The notes under the pieces were generated by a model. That model saw nothing but the letters and a program-made list of their open reading frames with translations. It did no database searches and was not told the DNA's origin. A DNA stretch of 50,472 nucleotides from Candidatus Sungiibacteriota bacterium (GTDB lineage Bacteria > Patescibacteriota > Minisyncoccia > Sungbacterales > HO2-52-23). This document shows, piece after piece, positions 48,692-50,472 of the stretch. The position numbers and the translations under genes were made by a program. The stretch's first letter is position 1. The number at the start of each line of letters is the position of its first letter. The DNA lies in assembly GCA_016186095.1 (NCBI GenBank), contig JACPMG010000019.1:1-50472 (forward strand), given 5' to 3'.

Positions 48692-50472
48692 CTACTCCGG
48701 TGTGCTTGTCGCGATTTCCGCAGTCGTAGCCGCCCCAAAGATTTCTTTAAACCGTTCCCTAGTCACGCATACGTCATCAACGCATAATTCTTTGGTGGTA
48801 ATTTTCTCCGTCTCAATTTCTTTGACGACGAGTTTTCCGGTTTCATCTATAGACCATTTCCCGTCCATTCCTAAAATTTTGGAGACGTTCAAAATGGAGT
48901 TTCCGTTGAGGTTGAGGTCGCCGAAGAAGGTTACATTCACTTTGCCGGATTGCTGGTCAATGCTCCACGCATTCGTGGGCGGGAAAACATCGGGTGTTGA
49001 CGGAGAAACACCCGATGTTGAGGAGTCCACGCTCAAGGTACTGGAGGCGTACTTGTTCTCCAACTCCTTAATCCTCTTCTCATGGTCAAAGAGATAAAGC
49101 TGTTGCTGTTCTTGTCCTTGCCAAATTTGGGTGACAAGATTCCCAAGAGACCTTTTGGCTTCAAAGTCAGAACGGCTGATCATCCAGGGAAGGTGGCGCT
49201 CGGTTTTGGCGAATTCCTCAACTTCAGAAAGAGAGTAGAGGGATTGGCCCTTATAATATGGGTCGTCTGGTTTGGGCTGACCATCGTAGTAGATATCAAA
49301 TACCCAGTCGGCGAGAAGAGTGCCGTCGTCGTAGACGGCAACGGCATTGAGGGTGCCTGCGCCTTTGTCACCGTCAGTGGGCGAGCCAACCTGAACACCA
49401 GGGCCAATAATTACTGTGTTTGTCCACGTGATCAAACTGCCAGCAGTACTAGCGGAAGAGCGAGAGAAATAGATATATCCCTGGTTACCACTGTATGTGA
49501 AGAGCATTCTGGTTGGCTCGGTGGTTCCATCGATGCGCCTGTCATCACCGTCATTATAGACGTTGCGGCCTAAAACCATCTCGGAGCCACCAAGATACGA
49601 ATAAAGCGATCCCCTGGCACCAAGTTGGATGGCCTCTTGCGTCCATCCCGGATCCGTCGCTACATTAAGGAAGATTTGGCTATCCGCATCATCTCCCACA
49701 GAAAGTTTGGCAGCCGGCGTCGTATCATCGATGCCGACGTTGCCCGCGCTTGTAATTCGCATCCGTTCGCTAAAAGCGCCAGAAGATGCCAGCCTGAAGA
49801 CTAGGTCACCAGTAGTATCTGCTCCTGCTCTTACTGCACCGATATCTACGATAGGATTAATTACTCCTGCGTCGTCTTGGATATTGAACCCGAGTAAAGG
49901 ACCGAATCCGTCTCCCATATCAGTCGTTTTTGTGCTAAGCAGTCTTGCTGCTCTTAAGCCACCGTCCGATGTCTGCTGAGAACGCTCAAATAGCGCTACG
50001 GTGTTTACGTCAGCGTGAACCGCGTGCAATACCCCCGAGGGATTAGCCGTCCCCACCCCCACATTCCCTGAATTGCTATTGATACTCAAGAAAGGAGTGA
50101 TGGTGGTTGATGTAGAAACACTCCAGGCATTAACTAGTCCCGTAGGTATCGTCGTAGTGGAAGAACTCGCATACACCATATTAATCCCCGACAACAGGAA
50201 GTCAGCGTTGGTGTTGGTGGTTAAGGAAGCCAGGGAGAAGAGAGCTCCGGGGGTGGAGGTGCCAAGGCCTACTCTGGTATTTACGTCATCAAATACGAAG
50301 TTGGTAGCTCCTCCAAAAGCTGTTCCTCCGTTGTTGTATTGTATCTGGGCGTCTGATCCTCCGGGAGTACCTCCCACACAGTTGCCTGTGGCATCTACAA
50401 TACAGCCTGTGGTCAGGGTAATTCCATTGGCAAAGGTGGAGGTTCCTGTTCCCCAGACGTTTAAAATATCCT
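48692..50472 (-). CDS. Fibre-like surface protein, N-terminus outside the window
   Basis: At least 593 residues; the frame is open to the window edge. Repeats such as TRVGLGTSTPGALFSL, GNVGVGTANPSGVLHAV and GNVGIDDTTPAAKLSVG are typical of tail-fibre-like and S74-type surface proteins. A coiled coil (QQQLYLFDHEKRIKELENKY) and a Ser/Thr/Pro linker precede repeated WSIDxxxGKxxV segments. Likely extracellular and trimeric (inference). No phage genes surround it. Confidence 0.75.
   Translation of the reverse strand, partial: DILNVWGTGTSTFANGITLTTGCIVDATGNCVGGTPGGSDAQIQYNNGGTAFGGATNFVFDDVNTRVGLGTSTPGALFSLASLTTNTNADFLLSGINMVYASSSTTTIPTGLVNAWSVSTSTTITPFLSINSNSGNVGVGTANPSGVLHAVHADVNTVALFERSQQTSDGGLRAARLLSTKTTDMGDGFGPLLGFNIQDDAGVINPIVDIGAVRAGADTTGDLVFRLASSGAFSERMRITSAGNVGIDDTTPAAKLSVGDDADSQIFLNVATDPGWTQEAIQLGARGSLYSYLGGSEMVLGRNVYNDGDDRRIDGTTEPTRMLFTYSGNQGYIYFSRSSASTAGSLITWTNTVIIGPGVQVGSPTDGDKGAGTLNAVAVYDDGTLLADWVFDIYYDGQPKPDDPYYKGQSLYSLSEVEEFAKTERHLPWMISRSDFEAKRSLGNLVTQIWQGQEQQQLYLFDHEKRIKELENKYASSTLSVDSSTSGVSPSTPDVFPPTNAWSIDQQSGKVNVTFFGDLNLNGNSILNVSKILGMDGKWSIDETGKLVVKEIETEKITTKELCVDDVCVTRERFKEIFGAATTAEIATSTPE

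Noticed and set aside
48692-50472. Prophage, from tail-fibre-like and baseplate-J-like proteins
   Set aside because: No capsid, terminase, portal or integrase genes; both proteins have CPR surface-protein features.
1-50472. UGA recoded to Gly as in some CPR groups
   Set aside because: UGA ends several genes in the proper place (for example alr and rpsK), and no in-frame UGA is needed elsewhere.

Overview
The window looks like a chromosome segment of a Candidate Phyla Radiation bacterium, most likely a Parcubacteria-type lineage. This is inferred from the gene set, not from a database search. Genes are compact and short, operons overlap by ATGA or TAATG, and GTG/TTG starts are common. UGA is a normal stop, which argues against the UGA-recoded CPR groups (Gracilibacteria, Absconditabacteria). 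Typical CPR proteins are present: DUF5667 and DUF3105 proteins, a baseplate-J-like membrane protein, a PEGA/beta-propeller protein, a bifunctional PGI/PMI, a ProRS without the editing insert, and a 78-aa coiled-coil protein. Almost all genes are on the minus strand.

Layout. 1-215: 3' part of a candidate structured RNA and a terminator. 214-2168: ftsQ-like and alr. 2225-2755 (+): a CPBP-type membrane protein. 2777-6046: serS, nudix, lysS. 6159-12225: greA, then the rod-shape and wall cluster mrdA-mreD-mreC-mreB, then proS. 12387-18567: gap, gdhA, trxB, a DUF3105 protein, PGI/PMI and small proteins. 18649-21169: small membrane protein, hendecad-repeat exported protein, and metK with a structured leader. 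21546-29495: a 1697-aa cysteine-rich surface protein behind TlpA, glutaredoxin, DsbA and FAD oxidoreductase genes. 29505-30658: two zinc-ribbon genes with structured leaders. 30732-38211: murA, a second mreB, holB, a BNR protein, frr, nudix, tlyA and a frame-shifted rseP. 38278-41168 (+): PEGA protein and an ABC exporter. 41213-45952: ribosomal/RNA polymerase cluster infA-rpmJ-rpsM-rpsK-rpsD-rpoA-rplQ-rplM-rpsI. 46005-50472: baseplate-J-like protein, PilM/FtsA-like ATPase and a fibre-like surface protein that runs off the window.

How genes work together. Alr, MurA, PBP2, MreBCD, FtsQ and the second MreB build and shape the wall. SerS, LysS, ProS, Frr, GreA, TlyA, IF-1 and the ribosomal genes serve transcription and translation. 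The DsbA/TlpA/Grx cluster lies directly upstream of a secreted protein whose C-terminal 1000 residues are packed with cysteines, which suggests an oxidative-folding unit with its client.

The most unusual content is not protein-coding. (1) Four copies (30509-30658, 36764-36917, 42576-42729, 45335-45493) of a ~155-nt element fold into the same three-way junction with compensatory changes, and they sit between genes in both orientations. (2) Palindromic elements are inserted in frame inside housekeeping proteins (LysS, PilM-like, SerS, ProS, GdhA, Alr), with one 55-bp element shared by lysS and the pilM-like gene. (3) Long-stem leaders lie before metK, before a zinc-ribbon gene, and before two unrelated small genes that share the same stem arms around their start codons. 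(4) Hairpins built from short repeated words fill gaps in the ribosomal operon.
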